64,000 nt of DNA from Breviolum minutum Mf 1.05b.01 (taxonomy: Eukaryota > Sar > Dinophyceae > Suessiales > Symbiodiniaceae): the NCBI GenBank assembly GCA_000507305.1, contig DF240806.1, positions 36,305 to 100,304 on the forward strand, in the 5' to 3' direction. Shown here piece by piece: positions 29,401 to 60,897 of this stretch; the first letter of the stretch is position 1, and every line of letters starts with the position of its first letter. Below the pieces are notes generated by a model, which saw nothing but the letters and a program-made list of their open reading frames with translations, was not told the origin of the DNA and ran no database searches. Made by a program: the position numbers and the translations under genes.

Positions 29401-30677
29401 TTACTATATAAACCCACCATTTAAGGTGGCCTCGGCGGGTTGGTCCTTATAATTTTCCCCAGAAATCCTGGCCACCGGATCCATCGATCTCGGATTTTCG
29501 TCCGACAGAAGTCGTCGTCCCCTAAAACACGGCGTCGCCTAGGTTTGCAGTGTTAGCAGAAAGCATGCTGAATATGCAAAGGGATAACTAAAGATTCATT
29601 GATGCCATAACTCCTTGAATGCTAGGAAACCTTTAGACTCCTTTTCTTGAATGAGGCATGAGGAGGCATGACATGGTATGGTCATGTCTCACTGTCATCT
29701 TTTAAGAAGCCTTTTTTTCATGGAAACAATCAGGTCCCCTGTGAGATCTATTGAGTTTTTTCGTGTTTGCCATGAGTTCTCAACCGCTTTGACCGCTTTG
29801 AGCACTGCAACCCAACCCAGGCAGACAGATATTGACCTTTTGCCAAAACTCGGCAGAACGTGGCCAAGTCTGTTGAAATGCCAAGGGAACCCACAGATAA
29901 CTCCAGATGATTCCAAAATGATCCACCTTGAGATGAAACACCAAAAAGGATAGTTGTCCATTCCAAAAAATGCGGGGTTCCGCCTCCCAGGCTTTCCACA
30001 GTGGCCAGATGATATTTGGCACTGATACGGCGAAAAGATTGGAAAAGTGTTGGATGGATGGCGATCTTTCAAAACACAAATGAATGGTACTGTTGGTGAA
30101 GTTTTGGTTCCCTGCCTTCCAGGCCTGTCTTTCATCTGGTCACTGCTCACTGATTGATGCATTTGTATGCATTTGTGGTGACCAAATCTTAGCCTTGCGA
30201 GTGTACATCTTTTTTGGGAAAAAACGAAAAAAAACTACGGAAAATCACACCATCTCTGACATACCTCAGGCAGATTTTGGTCACCTCCCAGGGCTCAAAA
30301 AAAAGCCGTGAAATCATTTGAGGAAAAGGCGCAGTTTTTTTCCCGTGGATTCATCTGACGAAACGACTTCCGGGAAGTCGGGAGATTCTGATGGTCCAAA
30401 GGTTGCACCTTGAGCTTTCAGAAATGTCACGTTCTCTCATGACCTGTTTCCTAATTGGACTAGAAAAACATGAAGCCAAAAAAAAACGTCCTGATTTTTG
30501 GACCCTTTGCGATATGTACTTAACATCCAGATGTTGACCTTCAGTTGTTTCTTTCAAACACGGAAAGCGAGGCTTGATCTTCCATCAACTTCTGACATGA
30601 AATATCTGAAAGCACCCAGTTCTCTGCCACTGCCAAGGCCTTCATCTCTGCAGTCCGAATCAGATAAGACACTCAGC
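26422..30677 (-). CDS. unidentified - strand exons
   Basis: Exons in transcript order, each with AG-G acceptor and GT/GC/GA donor: 30677-30562 (SDCRDEGLGSGRELGAF), 30408 to about 30314 (GPSESPDFPEVVSSDESTGK), 28938-28809 (CESDSPCKLPGDAPLCAQDG), 27999 to about 27922 (DGHVPIPDLLPSNSRATLEM), 27581-27446 (FQKIPHEALGQTLWVAVDRG) and 26505-26422 (KGPRCRKHDLDPKGKAGLSG). Not all phases join, so exons are missing between them. The + strand of several of these exons is also open, which is why the direction was set by splice pattern and by agreement with the - strand genes on both sides. No family is recognised. Confidence 0.4.
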
Positions 30678-31026
30678 CTGAAACAATCTGTATATACGTA
30701 CATCTAATCTTATAACTTAGCCAAATGAACCAATGTAAACGTCTCGACCTTCACCCTCGGCCATCTCGGCCACTCATTAAGTTTGGTGTGTGTGTGTGTG
30801 TGCAGTGATTGGCTTTTAAAGCACTCCCCAAGGCTAGATTGGCTAGATTAGCAAAGAATCAAAAACAAGTCAAGAGATGTCAAGACTTTCGAATATAACA
30901 TAGATTGACATAGATCACAATAGATCATAGTAATTCATGTTTTATAAACCTACATGAATCAACTTTGGGCCGATAAAAACTACTACCAGTAATAGTTAAA
31001 AAGTGTTCGGACGCGGAAAAAACAGC

Positions 31027-38667
<7,641 letters not shown>

Positions 38668-39412
38668 CTGTGTAAACGCAGATTTTACATGTTTATAATA
38701 TATGAATATAGGAATCATATACACATATACTATATATACTATCTTTGGTACAAACATAAATATACATATAAAGTGTTGCAGTGTACATGTAATACATACC
38801 TTACAAATATGATACGATTTTTTTTTTTGCAGAAACAGATTTATCAAGAAAAAGGGAATTCCGAAACAATGTAAAAATATGGGGGGCATCTACAAAAATT
38901 GTCCCTTTGCCTCCGATGGTCCTCCTTGGTGTACTAAGTAAAGATGCACAAATGACCGAACGAGAAAAGGCTGGACATAAAGCTAGGTGCCTTAAATCTT
39001 GGTCACCAAACTTATCTTGGAGATGAGTTGTGTGTGTATGTGCCAATCAATGGTCCTTCACAAATATGTATATATGTAAAATAGTTCGTTTTTATACATA
39101 CATATACATATACATATATATACATATGTATATATCTCACATAATTTACATATTATGATTTATCTATCAGAATCTATATATACGCCCGTTTTGTCTAAAA
39201 TTTGACCGCTGTCAAGTCGCCTGGAAGATTGGCACCTCCGCCTGCATCCGACATTGACAAATGGCCAAAAAAGTGGCACGGATTTTCTCCAATAACTTCA
39301 AAAGGGGGACAAATTTGTTTCCTAGGAAAATGCTAAGGGAATACAAGGCAGTGTCGATTTGTTCAGCACCTTTGGAACCTCTTGGGAAAAACACGAAGGC
39401 AAAGATGCATGC

Positions 39413-39444
<32 letters not shown>

Positions 39445-39750
39445 CCACGCACAACAACATCCGCTAAACCAGGACACGACTCGACTGGAAGTGGAACAAA
39501 TCAAGGTAGATAAGTTAGCAACGTTTTTTGTAAAAAATGTTAACCAGTATGTACAATACCACTGGTATGCCACTCAGGATCAACCGGCAAAAATTGTAGG
39601 CAATGAGGCCCAACAACAAACGATTTCCGGAGTTTTTTTTGCGTCGCTCGTTTGGACACATGTAATCCCGCTCAGCTTTAGACGGCCAAAGGCCAGCCTT
39701 TCCTGAGCGTCACACATCACATGTGGATGTCAATGGCCCCGCAGCAGGAC
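38668..39750. other. intergenic space downstream of alpha-tubulin
   Basis: It holds TA-rich tracts (39,063-39,183), a (CAA)n array (39,412-39,446) and an open patch at 38,890-39,020. The patch reads on either strand (on - HLALCPAFSRSVICASLL, on + GVLSKDAQMTEREKAGHK) and cannot be assigned. Confidence 0.5.
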
Positions 39751-50592
<10,842 letters not shown>

Positions 50593-52538
50593 GGCGACGA
50601 AGAGAAACGAGCGAAAAAAGCAGCGGATTTCGTGTCGGAAGCACACCTTGTGATGCGGCAAGCCTCAGGCACAACTCCTAAGCCGAAAGGTTTGGGAAGC
50701 CGACCTGACATCGATGTGTGCCATGATACATGCAACAAATCAACTTGTTTTCAAAACATGACAACCACGGATGTTGTTGCCTAGTGTTGTAAGTGTAAAC
50801 AGTAGCAGCAATAATGCTAGTGACTGTGAGAAATCTAGATGTAAAAAGGCTTCTGACCAAATGTTCTATGATCATAGACCGCTATGCAGAATTTAAAAAA
50901 AAACAATTGATGTGAATACAAGCAGTTGAAATTTCACATGGATCAAAAGTAATTGCTCCGCTCTCCCTTGTTGTTTCTCCATCCCCGTCCCACCTTTACC
51001 CCAGGCCGCTGCAGCATCTTCCGGGCCCCAATCCCCTTAGCGACATTGGAGTGTTGAAGGACCCGATTAAGTAAGAAAGTGCTATATGTTTGATGTCATA
51101 CGCCGATATATACTGCATATTTGTATAATACACAATCAAACACTTGCACGCTTCCTGTTCATTTATTTTTTCATAGTGATATATAGTACGATATTAGTAT
51201 TTGTATCTACACCCTAGTGAAAGTGGATGGCGCAACTCCCAAAAAGTGGCGATTTGTAGGGGGCCATGATAAACCAATACATGGGGGTTGCGCCATCTGC
51301 TTTCCAGGTGGTATAGTAGGCTATGTTCACATTTGCCCTGGGCTTGTTGCCAACAAACCGAAAAACCGAAAAGGGACCTTTCCGTTGAAGGCTGAGAGTT
51401 CAGAGCTCCCGCACAACGACTGGCACGAGGACGCCAGCTGTTCCAATTCTTCCAGTCACCTGATGCAAAAATGCTGAGAAACAGATCATGTCTATCTATT
51501 AGTACATAGTATAATGTGACATAACAAAAATTAATATGATATCATATGCAATACGATATGATTTAAGATTATATACTATACATTGTTATGACGTATATAT
51601 ATATATAATATATATATGCACGTATAACTGCAGTGTGCAAATTCATGGTGAGCTTATTTCCAGCTTCATTCTGTTCAACTGTTCCCACTTTTTGTGATCA
51701 GACGGTGACACTCACATCTTCACACGCGCTTCAAACTCTATTTGGCTCAGCTACTTGCCATTCAGGTTGAGGAGAAGCCCTTGCTTAGTATCTATCCTTT
51801 CCAGGTCTTTCCATGACCATGGCATTCTTGAAAGGATGTGATGCTTTTGATGGGTCTCAAAGATAGTACAAAAAAAATGGTATCCAAAGGTGCTCATGTT
51901 TTCAACCAGTACAAAGTTAATAAAATTCTTGAACTATTGGAGTTTGAAACACATTTTGGGAGAAAAAAAACAAATCAGTCTTTTTCCATCCGATTGCACC
52001 TTCAGAAGCATTGCTGTCTTGTGGCCTGAGAAGTATCCGAAAGTGGGCGGTTGGGAAGTCCTTCTCAAGCTTGTTTTCACCACTCAAGAGTTCCCAAAGT
52101 ACCAAGGCAAGATAACCCCGTTACGCATCAATCCATCAACAAAAAAACTGACATTTTTTCAAACAAGTAAACCAGTTCCATCATGGGAGCAAAAAATGGG
52201 ATTCCATCTTCAGCGTTGTTTCACCAACCAGGAGTATCACTGAAAAAAAACACCAGTGACAATTTACCCGTCGTCATTTTGGGGGATTCAGGAACTCCAA
52301 GTAGCTCTCCACCTACAGTACTCGTTGAACCACCCTAGTTTTGAAACCTCTGAGATGATTCTCCTCCCAAACGAAGGAATTTAAAAACCAGCCTCTCCAA
52401 AAAGAACAAGAAATAAGAAGCAATGACTCCCCCCCCAAAAAAAAACACCTTCCCAGCAAACAAATGGTCACACTAAATGACTAACACGTCCAACAACGGA
52501 AGGTTACGCAACCGGTGAGTTTCATGGAATCCCTACAC
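50593..52538. other. region upstream of alpha-tubulin
   Basis: No promoter motif is recognisable, and dinoflagellate promoters generally lack a TATA box. Open patches at 51,012-51,070 and 51,390-51,476 read on both strands (on +, AESSELPHNDWHEDASCS) and are not assigned. An inverted repeat lies at 51226-51298 and TA tracts at 51,540-51,620. Confidence 0.5.
51226..51298. mobile_element. 73-bp inverted-repeat element
   Basis: Left end GATGGCGCAACTCCC, right end GGGGGTTGCGCCATC, 14 of 15 complementary. Only one copy was seen in the window. Confidence 0.65.
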
Positions 52539-52650
52539 CAAGGTACTTCCATTGTGGTGGTGTGCTCGGCGCGGGCACTGCAGGCCCCGGCGCGGGCACT
52601 GCAGGCCCCGCTCCACCCGGCGTCAACGGTGCGGCGGCGGGTTCCGGGAC
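52539..52650 (-). CDS. Pro/Ala-rich exon, unidentified gene
   Basis: It starts after CTCAG with GTC and ends before GT at 52538. It reads VPEPAAAPLTPGGAG, then a duplicated GPAVPAP, then STPPQWKYL. The 21-bp unit GCACTGCAGGCCCCGGCGCG is repeated once in frame. The + strand frame over the same DNA lacks a matching splice pattern. This is likely a flexible linker exon of a gene upstream of tubulin. Confidence 0.5.
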
Positions 52651-53193
52651 CTGAGATTCGATGGAAGTCCCAAAAAAACTCAGCGAGGTTAGCAGCTATG
52701 AAAGTAGTTGAAAGTTTGGAAGAATGAAAGAAAATCGAAAATAGTGGTGGATGAAATGATGAAATGACATCTTTTTTTAAGGTTAGGAGGAAGAATTGAA
52801 GTCCCAGTACAGTCCTCAAACGTGACAATGCAGTGTAGATTATGTTGTTGGAGTTGGAGAAGGGAAATTTCCATTGCTATGTTTGTTTGCTGGCGGGTAT
52901 GTACAGGGTATGTATGATTCACAAGACTCACCAACCAAAGCATCATTCGGTGTCAAGTCAAACCTGCGTGAGATGCTTCACTAGAAAAGACATCCCAAAA
53001 ACGAGAAAAGTCGACACAAAGGTAGGGAGGACCAAAAATTTCCTATGGTGAATTGGACCCTCGGAATTTTCCAGCTTAAGTTCAGCAACCTCAAGTCCTG
53101 TCATGTGATTGAAATCTGTGGATTTGCAGGAATCAAGGTCTGCCAATCTGCACCACGGAAGGGGGGTAAAACTCCTTGGAGGTGCCAAGATAC

Positions 53194-53465
53194 CTTTGCA
53201 GTGTTTTTTGGAGCTCCCTCCTCAGTCTTCCTGAAAGTGATTTTTTTTTTGTTAGGAATTTATGGAACTTGAACCGAACAGGAGATCCAAAGGCTCCAAA
53301 CAAACAATTTGGGACTGACTTCACTGCGATGCACAAAATGAATTTGATTCCTCCGGTTGATGGAGCCATGTCTTCCGCCCACCTGGATTTCTCCTCATTG
53401 TCTGCCAGCTGCAGCTTCTCCTCTGTTACTTTTATCTCTTCCAAGGTTTGCTTCAACTGGGAATC
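53194..53465 (-). CDS. coiled-coil exon pair, unidentified gene
   Basis: Exon 53465-53383 (QTLEEIKVTEEKLQLADNEE) joins exon 53230-53194 (KTEEGAPKNTAK) through an Arg codon split AG/G. Both donors are GT and both acceptors AG-G; the intron is 152 nt. The heptad-like pattern suggests a coiled coil. The rest of the protein was not found. Confidence 0.55.
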
Positions 53466-56042
53466 CTTAGTGGAAGGCGAAAAACTGCCCAAAGGATTAT
53501 GATGTGTTTGATTGACACACAAGTGAGATGGTGCAATATGTTTCAGCATTTGGATTTGGACCCAACCAAGACCTGCTGATGCACTCAGAACATTGGCTCT
53601 GCTGCAACAAAGGAAGGTTTTGCCAGTGTTTTTTCAATGAAGTTTTCGGTTTTCTCGATGTAGACATCAAGTTTTACACGGGAAAACTGACCATTCCCCT
53701 TGTTACATTTGTATCATTTCGTTGTTTCAATTCAAACGTGTGATTGGGCTCATTCCAGTGCTCCAAATGTCTGGCCGTGGGCGGCGATCAACTTCACAAG
53801 ACAAACTCATGGCACACTTATACTGTTATACTGGTACAATGGAATTTTGCTTCTGGCTTTGAAAAACGTGCAGCCTGCTGCCATTTGGACCTGTCTGAAA
53901 TGCTTTAATCAAAGGCAGAGGGGACCAACCAACGACTGCTGGACATCCAGTGGAGGAACAAAACAGACCAGGAAAACACAAATCAAACAAAGCAACGCGA
54001 ACCAACATCACACAAAACAAACATGAAGCAACCAAACTAAAAATCTTGTAACTAGTCACCCCAACTCTTTATCTTTCATCATACCCATCCTCTTGGTTGT
54101 TTTCGGTTTGGACGATTCAGAATAATTTGAAACTCTAAGCTGTGGTGGTTAACCTGGTCATACTGGTAGAAAAATCGCTCGCTTCCCATCATCAAAGTAG
54201 CTACGGGAAGATGCAGTAGTTTTTTTTCCAACCTTGCAACCTTTCAACCAACCGGATGATCCAAGCTGCAATATACGAAGTCCTGATTTTTGTTTTGGTT
54301 TCCGGTCCCATGGGGTCTGGTGATTTTTGGGCCCAACAGCGGTCAATTAGGTTTTCTTGGGCGTGTTTCTTTTTGGGATGTAATTTGATTCTGTCATTTT
54401 TGGAAGTCCAAAAAAAATACCGGCAAACGGTCAATCTGTAGAAAAAAAAGGCATACGTAGGAATTTGGCCAAAGATAGACTGAAGTCCAAATTAATAGTT
54501 TATGTATATATATATGCATTAATTGATATACCAAATATTGGGAGAGTTTGAATGCAAGATGGCTGATTCCTCAACCTTCAAGAATGGATTGTGTTCACCT
54601 TCCCCTGCTACTTCTCATTAATGGATGATTTAAGGAAAAAAACAGGCATTGCAAAAAGTGGAGTCACAAACGGCATGCCAAGTCAAAAAAAACCTGAGAC
54701 TTCGGGATGAGAAAAATCCTCCGGAAAAGAGGAGAAGATGATGATTTTCAAGCTGATGCCCTTTAGCCTTTGACAATTTTATGGGACTAAGATTGGTAGA
54801 AGTCATGATCAATGAAGAAATTAGCTTTGTCTGGTGGGATCTCGAAAACTTGTGAAGAAAACTAGATGTTCCATAATGAGTTCCCAGTTTTCATCCAGAA
54901 AACATTGAACTCCAAAAGAATTGAGAAACTGGTCACTTTTAATTTGGCATACCCGGTACCTTAATCATGGAAAAGAAGAAAGTCGGTCTTTCCATGGCGA
55001 TTTTCATTGTTTTCGCAAGCCCTTTTTCACTTGGCCCCTTCCCACCATGCAATTCACAGGAGAAACATGCATAAAACCCACACTTCTGCCCAATCGCCTC
55101 ACTGTTTCCGGTGCCTGACGCAGTGAGCAATCTGACCCAATCTCCATGAAACATGAAATTCATGTCATTTTTTTGACAAGATGGCATGGACTGCATCCAT
55201 TTTTATGACAAGATGGCATGAGACAGGACTGCATTCATTTTTATGACAAGATGGCATGAGACAGGACTGCATCCATTTTTATGACAAGCCAGCATAAGAC
55301 CGGTACTCATCCATTTTTATGACAAGCCAGCAAAAGACCGGTACTCATCCATCTTTATGACAAGCCAGCATGAAACCGGTACTCATCCATTTTAATGACA
55401 AGCCAGCATAAGACCGGTACTCATCCATTTTACATAGCTATGTATATACACATATATACACGTATATATATATATATATGTACATATATATACTTCTCAG
55501 AAGGAAAAAGCCCGGCCTTCGCTTCCGCCTTGGCTTCTGCCTTCTTGCTGCGCCAGGGCCTTGAAGTTGACAAAAAGGATGAAGGAAGATGACTCTGAAA
55601 CGGAATGTCCCATGAATTGAAAAATCATGAAAAATGGGACATTCTCATATTCATGAGGCTTTTTTGTTCAATCTTGAATTATGTGACCATGCCAAATTCA
55701 AGGAAATGATGATTTTGACGGGAAAAAAGAAACGGTCATGCCAAGCCTTTAGAAGTTCCAACGGAGTGAATTTTGGGGGAGTTTAGGCAGTCTTATTAAT
55801 CTTGCTCAGCTTTTGCCATTAGTTCCCCGTCTTCATTGATGCATTACAAAATTAAAGACCCTTAAATCCATGTTGATATCAACCATTTCAAACAAATTTC
55901 AAGGGGCTCACATAATTTTGAGACACACCCATATAATTCATCATGTGTTGACAAAGTGTACGTATACCGTATACATATGTATCACGAGGAAGCTTCAACT
56001 TCTATTGGCTTCAGTTTGCGAAGAGAGCTGCAATGGCTACAC
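53466..56042. other. intronic or intergenic, with a minisatellite
   Basis: No exon could be fixed between 53,500 and 56,040. It holds the 38-bp tandem array at 55165-55430 and TA-rich tracts. Confidence 0.45.
55165..55430. repeat. 38-bp minisatellite, seven copies
   Basis: The units read ATTTTTATGACAAG followed by either ATGGCATGAGACAGGACTGC or CCAGCATAAGACCGGTACTC. The first three units are of one type and the last four of the other. Confidence 0.92.
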
Positions 56043-57790
56043 CTTGATTTTCCGCCCCAGCGAAAGCTTCAGAGCTTCGCAAAACCGTCCCCACACCTCC
56101 GCGAGAATGCGTGGAAAGCAATGCCAGAAGTTGCTCTCATTGGTAGAAGCTGGGAAACATTTTTTTCACTTGCCTTGTCTTCACAGAATCGCTTGCCCAT
56201 ATTTTTTCTTCTGAAACACTGGACGGACGTAGAGACTATATTGAGAATGGGATACCACTGAAGCACTCTTGCAGTAGGCCTTGCATCAAAGGAATCCAAG
56301 AATTTCTTCTTTGAAGGCAACCAGTCCTCCTCTTATCCGCGTTTACAATGAAAATGGCGTTCATAAGTTCCATAGCTATGGGTTCATATGATGCATCTCT
56401 GATTCAGAATACCTTTCTACCTCTGAGCAACCCCCTTCACCGCGTCAACAGCTAGGTGGTTTGCCCAGCACTTGGGTTGAAACCGCGGTGGGGCGTAGCA
56501 GTAGCACGCTGCAACTGTCACGGCGTGGGATCTGTTCGGCAGCCCATTCCGAAAGTGTAACTGTTCCTGCCGAGCAGTTCAGCCTGATCTTCAGAGCACA
56601 AATCTTTGATTTCACGGAAGTCTTCGGGTGCAAGTCTAGTCCTTCGTTTCAAAATAGCAGAAAGTCGAAGAATTGATTGAAAGGGCAACTCCCGTGGGTC
56701 ACAGTTTCAAAACAAGAGAGTAATTGAATTATGTCATGGTTTTTGTTCGCCTTCTTGTTTCTAGGGCAGATCCCCAAGGGAAGGTGCTGAAGTTCGGAAC
56801 TTCAGACTACATAACAGTGGAATGCCGTTGGTTGCTCAAACGTCACGAGTATCCCAAAATAATCACATTTGGAAGGCTTCTCATATGGGCTATCCAATAT
56901 TATGACAATAGCAAATATTCAATATGAACGCGTATGACGGCTGGGCGGCTAAAACATTATGATGAGCCTATGAGTCACTGCTCTGCACTCGATGGGCTAA
57001 ACACTCAGCGCAATGCCGAGCCAATCCAAAATTCCCAAGGGATCGTCCCCCCGGCGGCCACAGTGCCAGATGCTTTGCATTTAACAGCAAGTCAATATGC
57101 CTATTATTCCTGTTAAGTCACACGGAAAGTCATTGTGGCTACATTGTCACAGATCCAACTCTCTCTTATTTTTTGGAAAATTGCACCTTTTCTGTCGCCA
57201 AACCCAAATGCTCTTGACGACATGGCTTTTTCATGTCTTTTTTCCAGATGTTTTGCTACATGAAGTACAAGCAAACTATATATGACGTGTCATATAGAAA
57301 ATATGTTTGATGAAAAGAAAAAGGATCTTGTGTCTTCTCAAACCAGATACGGATTTCTTTCCTTCCTTCATGGTCCCACCTTACAGAGACCCCGCAGCCA
57401 AAACCAATGGGACCTGCTGTCTTGAAAACCTCCGGGCACCGTAGCCAGCGAAACGTCCAGCTGCAAATCACTCACACCGCACCCGTCTTCAGAGCCTGGC
57501 GTCATGACGTCATGAGAAGCTGGTGATCTTCGTCCACTCGGAAATAAGACCCAAAGTTCCAACAACCTCTTGCCTGGTTGATTGGTTTCTCCATCACATC
57601 AGATATGAGGCAACAAGAAGATGCACCAGGCAAATAACAGTTTTTTTTCCGAAAAAGCCTGCAACTTTGTGCAGTTCTTTTCTGCCAAACAAGAACATCG
57701 ATGTTTCAAGAGCCGAACCACTGCCCTAACCACCCGCCCAGGTGACCCATACTCCACCTGCTTCTGGGTGTCAGACAGGGTGATTGGAAC
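56043..57790 (-). CDS. unidentified - strand exons
   Basis: Exons in transcript order: 57790-57659 (VPITLSDTQKQVEYGSPGRV, VRLLKHRCSCLAEKNCTK), 57429-57328 (VFKTAGPIGFGCGVSVRW, then KEIRIWFEKTQ), about 56621-56545 (CSEDQAELLGRNSYTFGMG) and 56096-56043 (VWGRFCEALKLSLGRKIK). 57790, 57429 and 56096 start and end in phase 0 with AG-G acceptors and GC, GA and GT donors, so they could join directly. No family is recognised. The long + strand frame from 57,621 overlaps the first exon in antisense and is not supported by splice sites. Confidence 0.45.
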
Positions 57791-58496
57791 CTCAAGAACT
57801 TTGCTCACGACCTCAGCAACAAAATCACCATCAAATCATCCCATAGCAAACGGTTCCAGTCCTAAGAAACCTGAGTTCAAAAACGTCAATGACACTCCAG
57901 AATCTGACTCAGTCCCCAACATATTGAATGGTCTTGGCTTTGTTCTTGGCATAGTCCTATGTGTGGTTGGCCGGAGTCGTTTTGTGGATGCTCCATCTAC
58001 AGTCATGATAGATCATGTTCTATCATCATGCAGCCATCCATGCACATTAGACCATTCTATCATACTTTGCGACCTGAATCTACCTGAACTGAACCTGGTC
58101 AGAAAAGATCAATGGCCTTCTCAGAAGTATATTTTGGAAGATGTTCTGGCAGGTTCTACCACACTTTCGCTTTTAGATTCTGATTGTATCTGTTCTATGA
58201 GTGTGTTGCATCGTTGGCCAGAATCACATCCACGGAAAACTTGAAAAAATCCAATAGCCTTTGTCTTAACAAAAAACATAAGAAATCTTGAAACAACTGT
58301 CTGACAATCCCTCCCATTTTTCAGCTCTAACTTCTATGTCGCCGTTTGCCCGGAAAAACCCACGAGATCCATTCATCTTCGACAATTCACCAAAATCGAT
58401 ACAGTAGAAATCTTGTTCTTTCTTTCCTCCGTCCAAAGAACTTCGTTTGAAACAATGACACCTAAGTATCAAGAAAACAAGTCTCATCTTGAAGCT

Positions 58497-58599
58497 ACTG
58501 TTGATGGAAGAAATCCTGCACCACCTGGAATGGTTAAAACCCTATAAACAATGGGATAATCATCATCCTTGGTGGTGCAGGATTTTGTCCATCAACAGT
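58497..58599. mobile_element. 103-bp inverted-repeat element, 'ACTGTTGATGGA' family, best copy
   Basis: Left end ACTGTTGATGGAAGAAATCC.., right end ..GGATTTTGTCCATCAACAGT. About 27 of 29 terminal positions are complementary. Confidence 0.88.
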
Positions 58600-59654
58600 A
58601 TGATATGTTTGACATCCCAAAAAAACCACCCAATGTCTCACCTGATGGACGCTATCAATCTCACTCTGAGTAGAGACCTTGGTGAGTCCCCAACTTGTTG
58701 GTTCCAAAAATTTCATGAAACAACCAACAACAGCCAAGACCCAAACAAATGGATTTGTTCCAGCATCCATTCCCTAAATTGAGTTGTCTTGTTCCGTTCA
58801 TGTTCACTGCCTTTCAACAAAAAACTTTCTGGCGCAACTATTTACGAAAAAAATAAACAAATAAGAACAAGTTTGAGATATATATCCCGTATTCTACACC
58901 AAAAACATACCAAACATTTTTGAAAATCAAAATCAACTTGTTGAAGCAATAAAATCAGTTCTTCCCCAACATTTTTCCATTTTTTTGTCGCCTTCCAGAA
59001 GTCAGCGCACCTTCAATGCCTCTGCAGGGTTGGCCGTTGCCTTTGATCCTGAGGTGGCCAGCTGATTCGAATGTTCCAAGGTATCCCATAAAGGGCATGT
59101 GGCATGTATGATTCATGTCAGATAGTCATCCCAAAATGTGAATCGCGGATTGCTGGGTGAGCCCTTTTTTGTTTGGTTGGGCAAAACTCCCGCTAACCAT
59201 TTGGACAAACCCATGTGTTGAACAGTTGCCGGGCAAGAGAATACCAAATGCTGGGGCCAAACGCATAGCTTTGATGTTTCTGAGGATCCACCAAAAATCA
59301 CCCACAAAGACAAGACCAGAGGAAATTGCCTTCGAATTTTGTTCCGATCATGTGAATGACTCCTTGGGGCACTAAAGAGACAGCAATCCAACTTTAAAGG
59401 CGAAGTGTTTGTCCCTATTTTTGCCGTTGTTTGTACTGAAAACTTCCCGCCCTTCACATGTTCCAAAAGCCAAGAGGCCCATTTCTTTCTGGAACCTCGA
59501 CTCTTCCTTCTCGCGGAAGTCCTAGTCGCATTCAACAAAGAACTTTGAGTATAGAAAGTGCATGGTCCTGAAAAAAAACATCCGCTGTTGCTGAACAAAG
59601 GAATGCTTAAAGCAAACCCCTTCCTGGCATGTTGGATGATAAAAATTGTTTCTC

Positions 59655-59727
59655 CAAATTTCGGAATCTCCAAAAGATTCTGGAAATCATCTAGGTCCTT
59701 CAGCTCTTCCTCCGCCTTGTCCTTGGC
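59655..59727 (-). CDS. coiled-coil exon, unidentified gene
   Basis: It starts after TTGTTCAG with GCC and reads AKDKAEEELKDLDDFQNLLE; a GA donor follows at 59654. Acidic, helical. The 242-codon frame that contains it also runs through intron sequence. Confidence 0.5.
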
Positions 59728-60277
59728 CTGAACAAAAGTCATAGCTACATTTGTAGCACTTATAACTAACACATGGCCAAAATCATGTTTTTTAATATGG
59801 GTTCTCAACCCAATATCTTGGCCTCTTTCTAAAAAGACCAATGCTTGACCACAAAAAAATATATCCAGAACTTGATTGGCACAAATGGTTCAACCCACAT
59901 GTTGGCAGGATTTCGGATTTCAAACTCTAACATCTTTCCAATCATAGGACATCACAGTTCTTTGGTAACCAGGAAGTCAAACATGGTACAGTAATAGACA
60001 CAATAGCCGATGGATCTTGTGAAGATGATATGTCTTGTTGAAACGGAAGCTACCAGCCATCGGCCCCAACTGCGCCTGGCGTAGCTTCGATAAGCCTGAG
60101 TTCTGTGAGTGAAAGCTTCCCACCTATCCCCCTGTTTTCGGGGAATCCATACTATTCCAACCAAAATTCAGTGGATGGGGGGGAAGTTGTCCCCACCCGT
60201 GGCGAAAATACTGTGCTCTAAACTCTAAACTCCTCCGGTCAACTCCAAAAACCATCTCATCATGGGAGGATCAAATT

Positions 60278-60346
60278 TCAGGAATGCTGAAGCAAGGAAC
60301 GGTTCTTCTTAGCATTGGCGATGATCTCCTCCGCCTGCTTCTCAGC
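60278..60346 (-). CDS. possible terminal exon, charged helix
   Basis: After CTGTGAG the frame reads AEKQAEEIIANAKKNRSLLQ, then HS and TGA. Such AEKQAEEII helices occur in stalk subunits of rotary ATPases and in many coiled coils, so no assignment is made. Confidence 0.4.
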   Translation of the reverse strand, partial: AEKQAEEIIANAKKNRSLLQHS

Positions 60347-60897
60347 CTCACAGGTTCACACTGTTCACCCTTGGAATCCGAAAGGTCTTGGTTTGGGGTT
60401 TCTTCGGATGTTTTTCAAATTCCTGATTCCTGGATGAAAGGCTGATTTGGTTGTTTCGGCGAATCCAATGCGACAGATTGAAACTCTTTTGGCGAAGTTT
60501 CGGAACTTGCTTGTTCTTTGCATGATATGGAATCGCTCATTGTTTGTTGCCATTGGTTTGGCTGACAGAATAGTCCCATGTTTTACCAAAAAAGGTCGGT
60601 TGGCTTATTCTCTCCAAGCCTATGTTGAAATCCAATGTTCCACTTTTTTGGAGGGAAGACCAAAATGAATATCCCCAAATCTTGATGATTCCCCATCTCT
60701 ATATGACAAAAGTGTGCCCCAAAAGTTCCATAATGTTGAACCCTACCATCACCGGTTGGATACCATGACTACAAAAGCTTCTGGTTACAAGATATCATCC
60801 AAAAAAAATGATGATAAGTCCATCTCCACATTCAAAAAAAGATGTCCTAAAACTCTTTTCAAAATGAAAGGCTCGATTTTTCATCTCCCATGCCTGC

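Noticed and set aside
29695-30162. 155-codon - strand frame
   Set aside because: The direction agrees with the block, but three overlapping - frames are open here and none has a clean AG-G start and donor. Not called.
57621-58244. 207-codon + strand open frame
   Set aside because: Its first part is antisense to a well-supported - strand exon (57659-57790). It has no domain, no splice support, and the surrounding exons are all on -.
59113-59841. 242-codon - strand frame taken as one gene
   Set aside because: Only the segment 59727-59655 has exon-like borders and composition; the remainder reads like intron.
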